Assembly: GCA_016207465.1 (NCBI GenBank)
Contig: JACQPP010000114.1
Coordinates: forward strand, 1 to 11,591
Source: Methanobacteriota archaeon
GTDB lineage: Archaea > Halobacteriota > Syntropharchaeia > JACQPP01
Direction: 5' to 3'
Length of the DNA: 11,591 nucleotides
Positions 5,271 to 11,085 of this stretch are shown here, piece after piece; within the stretch, counting starts at the first letter, position 1, and each line of letters begins with the position of its first letter. The translations under genes were made by a program, and so were the position numbers. The notes beneath the pieces are model-generated. The model made no database searches. It saw only the letters and a program-made list of their open reading frames with translations, and was not told where the DNA came from.

Positions 5271-6099
5271 AGGTCCCCCGGGGGAGATGGCAGAGGGTGT
5301 TGGCCACCTCCGCCAGCTGCGCGGGGCCGAGTTCCTCCGGCCTCCGCTCCAGGTGGGGGACCCCCCGGGTGGGATATCCGTGGTTGCGGAGGCTGCTCCG
5401 CAGGGTCTTGCGGCGCTGGCCGAAGAGGTCCCTCACCAGCCGCTCGAAGAGCCCGGGGTCCTCCACGGTATAGGGGGGCTCCCGGGGCTGGAGGTGGACG
5501 ATGGCCGAGTGGACCCTCGGGGGGGGTGTGAATGCCTCCGGGGGCAGGGTCTCCATCCACCGGACTCGGGCGTGGTGCTGGGCCATCACGCTCAGGCGGC
5601 TGTAGCCGGGGGTCCGGGGGGTGGCCACCATCCGCTCCGCGAATTCCTTCTGGACGGTGAGCACCGCCGCCCGGAAGGGGCTCCGGAGGATGCGGAAGAG
5701 GAGGGGACTGGTGGCCGAGTAGGGGAGGTTGGAGACCACCCTCTGGAAGGGGGGCCAGGGGACCCGCCGCGCATCCCCTCCGATGACCTCCACGTTGGGG
5801 GGCGCGTGGTCGCGGAGATGGCCGGCCAGCCGGGGGTCGCGCTCGATGGCCACCACCCGGGCCGCCCGCCGGGCCAGCCGGAGGGTGAGGCGGCCGTCCC
5901 CCGCCCCAATCTCCAGCACGGTGTCCCCGGGTTCAATCTCCGCGTAGTCCACCATCCGCCCCAGGGCCCGGGGGTCGGCCATGAACCTCTGGTCCCCCGC
6001 CCGGGGGAAGGGCCCGGGATGCTCGCGGGGGCTCCTCCGGCGGGGGGCCCTCCGACTTCGTCGGAAGCCCCCCGGCTTCTGCGGAACCCGGGGGGCCAT
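5269..6099 (-). CDS. ksgA: 16S rRNA adenine dimethyltransferase (KsgA/Dim1)
   Basis: The enzyme dimethylates two adjacent adenosines near the 3' end of 16S rRNA using S-adenosylmethionine, late in small-subunit assembly. The 276-residue product has the SAM-binding loop VLEIGAGDGRLTL (61-73), AIERD (84-88), GGDA (107-110), the catalytic NLPYSATSPLLF (124-135) and the C-terminal domain ending with RRKTLRSSLRNHG, all family hallmarks. The usual LGQ-F-D motif near the N terminus is altered to AGDQRFMADP (34-43). The ATG at 6099 has GGGAGGT four bases upstream and starts 2 nt after the acyltransferase stop. This leaves an Arg/Pro-rich extension of about 30 residues, part of which is encoded by a hairpin (6042-6073). 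No in-frame ATG, GTG or TTG lies between the extension and the conserved part. Confidence 0.93.
   Translation of the reverse strand: MAPRVPQKPGGFRRSRRAPRRRSPREHPGPFPRAGDQRFMADPRALGRMVDYAEIEPGDTVLEIGAGDGRLTLRLARRAARVVAIERDPRLAGHLRDHAPPNVEVIGGDARRVPWPPFQRVVSNLPYSATSPLLFRILRSPFRAAVLTVQKEFAERMVATPRTPGYSRLSVMAQHHARVRWMETLPPEAFTPPPRVHSAIVHLQPREPPYTVEDPGLFERLVRDLFGQRRKTLRSSLRNHGYPTRGVPHLERRPEELGPAQLAEVANTLCHLPRGT
6042..6073 (-). repeat. Hairpin inside the 5' end of ksgA
   Basis: TCCGAC and GTCGGA (6051-6065) form a perfect 6-bp stem around a three-base loop, and GGGGGGC/GCCCCCC add a 7-bp outer stem across a small internal loop. The right outer arm can instead pair with 6088-6095, so two exclusive folds are possible. 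On the coding strand it shares CGAAGTCGGA with the hairpin in the deoxyhypusine synthase gene, read in a different frame. It encodes residues 9-20 of KsgA, outside the conserved enzyme. Confidence 0.65.
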
Positions 6100-6101
6100 C
6101 C

Positions 6102-6812
6102 CTACCTCCCTTTTCGCCGGTGTCCCCGGGGCTCCATGAGCGCCTGCACGGCCCCGCGGGCCTCCTCGGCGACGCGGTGGAGGTTCTCCTCGTCCACCGG
6201 CCCCCCCCACCGGCGGGGCTTCCCGATGCGGATTTCAGCGCTGCGGAAGACCACGCGGGTGTTGTAGGTCCGCAGGTGGTCGGGGAACCCCCAGAGCTCC
6301 CGGAGCCACCCGGGGATGGGGACCGCCTCCTCGGCCTCCTCCAGGCCGATGATGGCCGCCGGGATGACGGGGGCCCGGTGGGGGAGGGCGATGCGGGCGA
6401 ATCCGGTGTGGAACTTGTGGAGGTTCCGGGGGTCCCGGTCGGCGATGGCCCCCCAGCCCTCGGGGAAGATGCCCACCAGCTCCCCCTCCTCCAGCACCTC
6501 CCCCCCGCGCCGCAGGGCCTCCTCCAGCACCTCGGGCTTCCGGGAGATGGGGATGGCCCCCACCCCCTGGAAGAACTCCCGGACCAGGGGGATGTTGAAG
6601 AGATAGCGGGCCGCCATCCAATGGATGGGCCGCTCCAGATGGAGAGAGAGCAGGAAGGGGTCGTTGTCGCTCCGGTGGTTGCAGATGAGCACCCCCGGCC
6701 CCCTCACCGGGATGTTCTCCTTCCCCACCACCCGCACCTTCACCGCCTTCTCCAGCGCCGGGCGCAGGGCCCCCTGGACCAGATGGTAGAAGGCGCGCTG
6801 GAGGGGCTCCAT
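6102..6812 (-). CDS. PlsC-like 1-acyl-glycerol-phosphate acyltransferase family protein
   Basis: The family transfers acyl chains to lysophospholipids or other acceptors at the membrane. The 236-residue product has motif I as NHRSDNDPF (45-53), giving the required His-x4-Asp (His46, Asp51), then a hydrophobic FNIPLVREFFQGVGAIPISR (72-91) and motif III IFPEGW (115-120). A weak hydrophobic segment around APVIPAAIIGLEEAEEAVPIPG follows. All catalytic residues expected for the family are present. The ATG at 6812 overlaps the hisH stop by one base (TGATG) and ksgA follows after 2 nt, so the three are translated as one operon. Archaeal membrane lipids are isoprenoid ethers, so the natural substrate is uncertain. 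Confidence 0.88.
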   Translation of the reverse strand: MEPLQRAFYHLVQGALRPALEKAVKVRVVGKENIPVRGPGVLICNHRSDNDPFLLSLHLERPIHWMAARYLFNIPLVREFFQGVGAIPISRKPEVLEEALRRGGEVLEEGELVGIFPEGWGAIADRDPRNLHKFHTGFARIALPHRAPVIPAAIIGLEEAEEAVPIPGWLRELWGFPDHLRTYNTRVVFRSAEIRIGKPRRWGGPVDEENLHRVAEEARGAVQALMEPRGHRRKGR

Positions 6813-7420
6813 CACCCGCCTCCATCGCAGAGCCGCGAGAAGTTCCCCAGGACCCGCAGCCCCAGGGGGCCGGACTTCTCCGGGTGGAACTGGACCCCCC
6901 GCACCCCCCCGCGCTGGACGGCGGCGCAGAGCCCCCAGCCGTAGTCCACCTCTGCGAGGCGGTCCCCCCTCCGGCGGGGGACGCAGTGGTAGGAGTGGGC
7001 GAAGTAGAACCGGCTCCCCCGGGGGACCCCCTGGAAGAGGGTGTCCCTCCGCACCGGCGCCACAACGTTCCACCCCATCTGGGGGACACGCACCTTTCCC
7101 CGGATGCGACGGACCTCCCCGGGGAGCACCCCGAGCCCCCGGGCCCCGGGGGACTCCTCGCTGGAGTCGAAGAGCATCTGCATCCCCAGGCAGATTCCCA
7201 GCAGAGGCCTCCCCCCATCGAGGGCCCGCCGGAGGGCGGGCCTCCAGGGGCGCAGGTTCCTCATGCCGTCCCCGAAGGCCCCCACCCCCGGCAGGACTAC
7301 CCCCCGGGCCCCCCGCAGGGCCCCCGGCGAGCGGGCGATGCGGGCGTCGGGGGCCACCCGCCGGAGGGCGTTGGCGAGGCTGTAGAGGTTCCCCATTCCG
7401 TAGTCCACGATGGCGAGCAT
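6812..7420 (-). CDS. hisH: Imidazole glycerol phosphate synthase, glutaminase subunit
   Basis: HisH hydrolyses glutamine and channels ammonia to HisF, which makes imidazole glycerol phosphate and AICAR in histidine synthesis. The 202-residue protein has the full class I amidotransferase set: the nucleophile elbow GICLGMQ with Cys77, and VQFHPEKS with His179 and Glu181. HisH-specific blocks are also present: VDYGMGNLYS (5-14), LPGVGAFGDGM (43-53), PQMGWN (113-118) and FYFAHSYHC (138-146). The ATG at 7420 fits the usual family N terminus. There is no convincing Shine-Dalgarno sequence, and upstream in-frame readings cross the palindromes, so they are rejected. HisF is not in the window. The leader holds a small hairpin and lies behind a promoter-palindrome module. 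Confidence 0.95.
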   Translation of the reverse strand: MLAIVDYGMGNLYSLANALRRVAPDARIARSPGALRGARGVVLPGVGAFGDGMRNLRPWRPALRRALDGGRPLLGICLGMQMLFDSSEESPGARGLGVLPGEVRRIRGKVRVPQMGWNVVAPVRRDTLFQGVPRGSRFYFAHSYHCVPRRRGDRLAEVDYGWGLCAAVQRGGVRGVQFHPEKSGPLGLRVLGNFSRLCDGGG

Positions 7421-7430
7421 GATGTGTCTG

Positions 7431-7451
7431 CCGCGCGCCTTCGGCGCGCGG
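7431..7451 (-). repeat. GC hairpin in the hisH leader
   Basis: CCGCGCGCC and GGCGCGCGG form a perfect 9-bp stem with a three-base loop (GAA on the hisH strand). It ends 10 nt before the hisH ATG. If transcription begins near 7470 the hairpin is fully inside the leader and could hinder or tune ribosome entry. Its CTTCG/CGAAG centre is shared with other small palindromes of the window. Confidence 0.65.
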
Positions 7452-7452
7452 G

Positions 7453-7491
7453 TGGGTTTTCCGCGCTCACTACGTTCGCGCGGAAAACCCA
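7453..7491 (-). repeat. 39-nt palindrome between the hisH promoter motif and leader
   Basis: On the hisH strand arms of 14 bp (TGGGTTTTCCGCGC and its complement) flank the 11-nt loop GAACGTAGTGA. Total length, arm length and loop length equal those of the MTAP palindrome. The loop differs from GAGCGTAGCGA at two positions that compensate each other (A-T for G-C), so pairing around GTA is kept. It also begins on the last T of the promoter motif, exactly as at MTAP. Confidence 0.75.
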
Positions 7492-7503
7492 TTAAGGTTG
7501 TTC
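7491..7503 (-). promoter_or_regulatory. Promoter-like motif GAACAACCTTAAT before hisH
   Basis: It differs by one base from the motif before MTAP and the CitG-like gene. It is followed by a 39-nt palindrome as at MTAP. The start codon is 70 nt beyond the motif, so the predicted leader is about 45-50 nt, longer than at the other two sites. Confidence 0.6.
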
Positions 7504-7550
7504 GTGGGGGGACCCCCGGAATTCCTCTTTTGCAGAATTTCCGCGAAGCC

Positions 7551-7557
7551 CATAAGT
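7551..7557 (+). promoter_or_regulatory. Weak TATA-like element before the membrane-protein gene
   Basis: CATAAGT sits about 30 nt before the ATG at 7586, the right distance for a leaderless transcript, and no Shine-Dalgarno sequence precedes the ATG. A second candidate, CCTTATCC at 7571-7578, would place the transcript start inside the reading frame. Neither is strong. Confidence 0.3.
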
Positions 7558-7585
7558 TCCCTGGGGCCCACCTTATCCCCGTCCT

Positions 7586-8017
7586 ATGTCCATCGAGGTC
7601 CCCCGAGGGCGACGAGTGCTCTGGGTTGTGGCCCTCGTGGGCCTGATGCTCGCGGGGATGGGGACAGCACAGGTAGAGCGGACCCCAGGTGAACACAACA
7701 GTTCTGACCCCTCAATCGTGGAAGTTCTCGCAATCGCAATACCTGCCCTGATAGGCTCCTCCTATTTGCTCTACCGTTGGGCCAAAAAATACACGCGATA
7801 TGTCCGCGAATACTATGGTTTTCAGCAGTTAACCCGTAAAGACCTTACACCGCGCACTCTGATACTGTTAGCTCTTATTTTTGCCTCGGTTTTGTTTCTT
7901 GGTTGGTTCCTTCCATTAATCTTTTCGGTGTTGTTTTGGGTTGCTCTATATCTGAAAGGAATGTGGCATCGTAAAAAGCGGGGAGAGAACAAAAACCAAG
8001 TAGAAAAGAAAATATGA
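7586..8017 (+). CDS. Small membrane protein of unknown function, AT-rich gene
   Basis: The 143-residue product is hydrophobic with about three or four membrane segments: VLWVVALVGLMLAGMGTA (11-28, may be a signal peptide), VEVLAIAIPALIGSSYLLY (45-63), and a long stretch from about 91 to 121 (LILLALIFASVLFLGWFLPLI and on) that could be one or two helices. It ends in a basic tail (HRKKRGENKNQVEKK). From about 7690 to the stop the DNA is strikingly AT-rich and uses codons such as TTA, ATA, AGT and CAA that neighbours avoid, while the first 35 codons are GC-rich like the surroundings. This fits recent transfer or a mosaic gene. I recognise no family. The ATG is the first in frame and is probably leaderless. 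Confidence 0.65.
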   Translation: MSIEVPRGRRVLWVVALVGLMLAGMGTAQVERTPGEHNSSDPSIVEVLAIAIPALIGSSYLLYRWAKKYTRYVREYYGFQQLTRKDLTPRTLILLALIFASVLFLGWFLPLIFSVLFWVALYLKGMWHRKKRGENKNQVEKKI

Positions 8018-8092
8018 CAACTCGCCAGGGTGGGCCTCTTCTACCTGCGACGGCGAGATCCAATTTGGTCCCAAACGCCCTACCCCACGGGG
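8018..8092. other. Convergent intergenic gap
   Basis: This 75-nt gap lies between the 3' ends of the membrane-protein gene and the small gene after the thiolase. I see no T-run terminator and no strong hairpin in it. Confidence 0.5.
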
Positions 8093-8314
8093 CTACGGGG
8101 AGATTGCGGAACCGCCCCTCTTCCTTCCCGCCTTCGTCTTCTTCGCCCGGATTCTCTTGACCAGTTCCTCCAGCGTGACTCCCTCCCGCATCCTGCGAAT
8201 CTCTTGCACACTGTCCCCCTCTCCGCCCATGGCGGCGATGAACTGGGCGGCCCCGTCGGGACCGAGGCGCTGGATAAGGGCCTCCACGCCCTCCCGCAGC
8301 AGTTGCGGTTTCAC
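8093..8314 (-). CDS. Small helical protein, 73 aa, coupled to thiolase
   Basis: The GTG start at 8314 overlaps the thiolase stop by four bases (GTGA), so translation is probably coupled. The product begins KPQLLREGVEALIQRLGPDGAAQFIAAMGG and continues GDSVQEIRRMREGVTLEELVKRIRAKK, followed by a Lys/Arg-rich tail. The layout (helix, LGPDGAAQFI, GDSV, TLEELVKRI) resembles small proteins found in cyanobacteria and other prokaryotes that I recall only as uncharacterised, sometimes near toxin-antitoxin genes. No toxin gene is next to it here. It is too short for an enzyme; a regulator or partner of the thiolase is possible but unsupported beyond the coupling. Confidence 0.65.
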   Translation of the reverse strand: MKPQLLREGVEALIQRLGPDGAAQFIAAMGGEGDSVQEIRRMREGVTLEELVKRIRAKKTKAGRKRGGSAISP

Positions 8315-9636
8315 ATCCTCTCAATCACGGTCGCAATCCCCATTCCGCCGCCCATGCAGAGGCTGATGATGGCGTGGTCTTTCTTGGTGCGCTGGAGTTC
8401 GTGGACTGCCTTGGTCAGGAGGATGGCGCCGCTGGCCCCGATGGGGTGGCCGATGGCGACGGCCCCTCCGTTGGGGTTGAGGCGCGGGTCGGTCTGCTCG
8501 ATGCCGAGTTCTTTGCAGGCGGCGAGGACGGCGCTGGTGAAGGCCTCGTTGATTTCGATGACGTCCATGTCGTCCATGGTGAGGCCGGCGCGCTTGAGGG
8601 CCTTTTTCATGCTGGGGGCGATGCCCAGGAGCATGATGATGGGCTCGCTGCCGATGACCGCCATGGATTTCACGGTGGCTTTGGGCTTGGCCCCCATCTC
8701 CTTGGCCTTTTTCTCGCTGGCGAGCATCACCGCCGCGGCCGCATCCGTGATTTGGCTGGAGTTGGCGGCGGTGTGGACCCCCTTCTTGGTGTCGAACCGC
8801 AGGGGGAGCTTGCCCATCTTGGCCAGGGATTCCTCGGGCTTGTCGAGGCAGTCGGGGCGGATGCCCTCGTCCTGGGTGAACCACTCCACCTCTCCTGTCT
8901 TCGCCGCCCCGCTGGCCGGGGGTGTGGAGGAGGTGCCGAAGAGGGCCCCCGTGGGCCCCATCGGCGGGGGGGTCTGGGCCGGGGCGCCGTCCGCCTTCTT
9001 CGGGACGGGCACGGGGACAATCTGGGACTCGTAGCGTCCCTCCCGCCAGGCCCGCACTGCGCGCTGCTGGCTCTGGAGGGCGTAGCGGTCGGTCTGTTCC
9101 CGGGTGAACCCGTAGCGCTGGGCAATCATGTCGGCGGCGTTCCCCATCATGACGAGCCCCTTCTTCATGACCTTCCGGGGCATGGAGTAGCTGATGCCCA
9201 TCTCCTTGAGGTGCTTGGCCCCGGCGCTCACATCGCTTCCCATGGGGTAGTGGGACATGGACTCGGCCCCGCCGGCCACCACCAGGTCCCCGCATCCGGA
9301 GAGGATGGACATGGCGGCGAAGTTGCACGCCTGCAGTCCGGAGCCGCAGTAGCGGTTGACCACCGTGCCGCAGACCTCGTCGGGGAGGTCCGCCGTGAAG
9401 CAGGTCATGCGTCCGAAGTTGCCCCCCTGCTCCCCGATCTGGGAGAGGACCCCCATGATGACGTCCTCGATTTCCCCCGGAGGAGCCTTCGTGCGCTTGA
9501 CGACCTCCGAGACCACCAGGCCCGACAGGTCCAGGGGGTTCATCCGGCTCAGCCTGCCCCCCTTTTCCATTCCCTTCCAGCCGGACTTCCCGATGGGAGT
9601 CCGCACCGCATCCAGAATCACCGCTTTTTCCGACAT
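8311..9636 (-). CDS. Acetyl-CoA C-acyltransferase / acetyltransferase (thiolase)
   Basis: Thiolases condense two acetyl-CoA or cleave 3-ketoacyl-CoA. The 441-residue product has all catalytic elements: nucleophile Cys97 in NRYCGSGLQA, NEAF (363-366), His397 in GHPIGASG, and Cys427 in CMGGGMG. It resembles bacterial-type FadA/AtoB proteins rather than the archaeal thiolase that partners HMG-CoA synthase, so either mevalonate supply or beta-oxidation-like use is possible. Residues about 213-247 form an insertion rich in Ala, Pro, Gly and Thr (KKADGAPAQTPPPMGPTG...), making it longer than usual. The ATG at 9636 has GGGAGGT four bases upstream and a TATA box about 36 nt away. A longer reading from 9819 crosses the promoter and a palindrome and is rejected. 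Confidence 0.93.
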   Translation of the reverse strand: MSEKAVILDAVRTPIGKSGWKGMEKGGRLSRMNPLDLSGLVVSEVVKRTKAPPGEIEDVIMGVLSQIGEQGGNFGRMTCFTADLPDEVCGTVVNRYCGSGLQACNFAAMSILSGCGDLVVAGGAESMSHYPMGSDVSAGAKHLKEMGISYSMPRKVMKKGLVMMGNAADMIAQRYGFTREQTDRYALQSQQRAVRAWREGRYESQIVPVPVPKKADGAPAQTPPPMGPTGALFGTSSTPPASGAAKTGEVEWFTQDEGIRPDCLDKPEESLAKMGKLPLRFDTKKGVHTAANSSQITDAAAAVMLASEKKAKEMGAKPKATVKSMAVIGSEPIIMLLGIAPSMKKALKRAGLTMDDMDVIEINEAFTSAVLAACKELGIEQTDPRLNPNGGAVAIGHPIGASGAILLTKAVHELQRTKKDHAIISLCMGGGMGIATVIERM

Positions 9637-9671
9637 GGGGACCTCCCGTATTTGAGGGAGGGTTGGGCGAT

Positions 9672-9683
9672 GATATATAAAAA
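9672..9683 (-). promoter_or_regulatory. TATA box of the thiolase gene
   Basis: On the minus strand TTTTTATATATC is a strong TATA element. A start about 25 nt downstream gives a leader of roughly 15 nt that contains the GGGAGGT site. A 9-nt inverted repeat (AAAAGGCTT near 9680-9688 and AAGCCTTTT at 9741-9749) brackets the upstream side. Confidence 0.7.
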
Positions 9684-9757
9684 GGCTTGGTAACCCGGGG
9701 GAAAGGGCCCGGCCAACGCCGGAATCCCCCCGGGGAGGCAAAGCCTTTTGGCCTTCT

Positions 9758-9833
9758 TTTTCTTTCTTTTGGGGTGTCGAGAGACCTTTTCTTTCTTTTT
9801 GCGAGCCACCGGCGAGCAAAAAGAAAGAAAAGG
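9758..9833 (+). repeat. Homopyrimidine repeats and 18-bp palindrome before tRNA-Gly
   Basis: The 13-mer TTTTCTTTCTTTT occurs at 9758-9770 and 9787-9799, and in inverted form at 9819-9831. The second and third copies are arms of a perfect 18-bp palindrome (9785-9802 with 9816-9833) around the loop GAGCCACCGGCGA, which starts and ends with GA and has GCC/GGC pairing inside, like the loops at MTAP and hisH. The first copy could pair with the third instead. The 13-mer is also a mirror repeat, a sequence type able to form triplex DNA. The palindrome ends 8 nt before the tRNA. Confidence 0.75.
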
Positions 9834-9841
9834 GATTTCGG

Positions 9842-9912
9842 GCGCCGATGGTCTAGTGGTATGACTTGGGCTTCCCAAGCCCAAAGTCCGGGTTCAATTC
9901 CCGGTCGGCGCA
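9842..9912 (+). tRNA. tRNA-Gly (anticodon CCC)
   Basis: The gene folds as a full cloverleaf: acceptor GCGCCGA paired with TCGGCGC, D arm GTC/GAC with the AGTGGT loop, anticodon stem TGGGC/GCCCA with loop TTCCCAA (anticodon CCC), and T stem CCGGG/CCCGG with TTCAATT. The discriminator is A9912. No CCA is encoded and there is no intron. The next gene's ATG begins at 9914, with one base between them. The 5' side carries a long palindrome. No clear TATA box is visible; GAGAGACCTTTTCT at 9779-9792 weakly resembles the promoter motif found before MTAP. Confidence 0.95.
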
Positions 9913-9913
9913 T

Positions 9914-11083
9914 ATGCCGGTGATCCTGGTGGGCACGGCCCATGTCTCCGAGAAGAGTGTGGCCCTGGTGCGGGAGACCCTGGAGCGCGAGAGGCCGGAG
10001 GTGGTGGCCCTGGAGCTGGATGCGGCGCGCTTCGAGGCCCTGCGGGGGGAGCCGCGGCCGGTGGCCTTCCGGGAGGCCCTCCGCGGGGGGAAGCTGTATT
10101 TCCTTCTGGCCCAGTGGCTGATGGCCTACGTGCAGAAGCGGGCCGGGGCCGAGGTGGGGGTGGAGCCGGGGGCGGAGATGAAGGCCGCCGCGGAGGCCGC
10201 GGAGAAGATGGGGCTCGGGGTGGCCCTGGTGGACCGGGAGATTGGAATCACCCTGGGGCGGTTCTGGGGGGAGATGGGGTTCCGGGAGAAGCTTCGGATG
10301 TTCCGCGCCATCCTGGGGGCGGTGGCGGGCCGCGGGGAGGAGGTGGACCTGGAGCGCATCACCGAGAAGGAGGTGGTCTCCTCCATCCTGGAGGAACTCC
10401 GCCGGTTCTCCCCGACGGCGGCCCGGGTGCTTATTGACGAGAGGGACGCCTACATCGCGGGGAAACTGCGGGAGCTGGAGGCCGGGGGCCGGCGGGTGGT
10501 GGCGGTGGTGGGGGCCGGCCACGTGGAGGGCATCCAGAGGCTCCTGGACAACCCCGGGCGGATTCCCCCCCTGGAGGGCCTGCGCACCATCCCCCGCCGG
10601 CGGGTGAGCATCTCCCGGGTCGTCGGCATCGGCCTCCTGGCCCTCATCTTCCTCTTCTTCGCCGCCATCCTCACCGCCCTCCCCCTGGAGACCTTCCTGG
10701 CCGCCTTCGGGGTGTGGGCGGTGGCCACCGGGGCCTCGGCGGCCCTCGGCGCCGCCGCGGCGGGGGGACACCCCCTCTCGGTGCTCACCGCATTCGCCCT
10801 CGCCTGGTTCGGTGTCCTCCACCCCCTCTTGGCCACCGGCTGGTTCTCCGGGCTGGTGGAGGCCAAACTCCGCACCCCCCAGGTCCAGGACTTCCGCCGC
10901 CTCATGGACGTGAACGACCTCGGCGGCCTCCTGGGGAACAAGGTCTTCCGCATCCTCCTGGTGGCGGCCCTCACCAACCTGGGAGCCATGCTCGGCGGCT
11001 GGATTGTGGGGCCCGCGGTGGTCCTCCGGGTCACCGGGGTGGACATCATCGCCACATTCCGCCGGGCCATCTTCGGGGGATAA
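9914..11083 (+). CDS. TraB/PrgY family membrane protein
   Basis: TraB-family proteins (COG1916) are named after an enterococcal pheromone shutdown factor and are related to TIKI-type metalloprotease-like folds; the archaeal role is not known. The 389-residue product has the N-terminal GTAHVS (7-12), LELDAARF (34-41), a conserved LIDERDAYIAGKL (173-185) and VVGAGHVEGI (198-207). The C-terminal part holds about four membrane segments (roughly 233-255, 260-282, 288-308 and 345-372). The start at 9914 gives the family N terminus; the upstream ATG at 9866 lies inside the tRNA and is rejected. There is no space for a promoter or ribosome site between the tRNA and the ATG, so it must be transcribed with the tRNA or from within it. 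The MoaB-like gene follows after 2 nt. Confidence 0.92.
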   Translation: MPVILVGTAHVSEKSVALVRETLERERPEVVALELDAARFEALRGEPRPVAFREALRGGKLYFLLAQWLMAYVQKRAGAEVGVEPGAEMKAAAEAAEKMGLGVALVDREIGITLGRFWGEMGFREKLRMFRAILGAVAGRGEEVDLERITEKEVVSSILEELRRFSPTAARVLIDERDAYIAGKLRELEAGGRRVVAVVGAGHVEGIQRLLDNPGRIPPLEGLRTIPRRRVSISRVVGIGLLALIFLFFAAILTALPLETFLAAFGVWAVATGASAALGAAAAGGHPLSVLTAFALAWFGVLHPLLATGWFSGLVEAKLRTPQVQDFRRLMDVNDLGGLLGNKVFRILLVAALTNLGAMLGGWIVGPAVVLRVTGVDIIATFRRAIFGG

Positions 11084-11085
11084 CA

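Noticed and set aside
3626..5473. 615-codon plus-strand open frame
   Set aside because: It is antisense to DUF447, the CitG-like gene and ksgA, and has a low-complexity shadow composition with no recognisable motif.
6100..6210. Upstream start extending KsgA by 37 residues
   Set aside because: It lies inside the acyltransferase gene. The ATG at 6099 has a strong ribosome site and sits 2 nt after that gene's stop.
7421..7696. N-terminal extension of HisH to 7696
   Set aside because: It would translate the promoter motif and both palindromes, and HisH proteins normally begin at the MLAIVDYG equivalent.
8018..8092. Extra small gene or RNA in the convergent gap
   Set aside because: It is short, with no start plus ribosome site and no stable fold evident by eye.
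8030..9693. Plus-strand frames opposite the thiolase
   Set aside because: The thiolase on the minus strand has all catalytic residues, and the plus frames are shadows.
9866..9913. Earlier ATG extending the TraB-like protein by 16 residues
   Set aside because: It would lie inside the tRNA gene, and the family N terminus starts at PVILVGTAHVS, right after the ATG at 9914.
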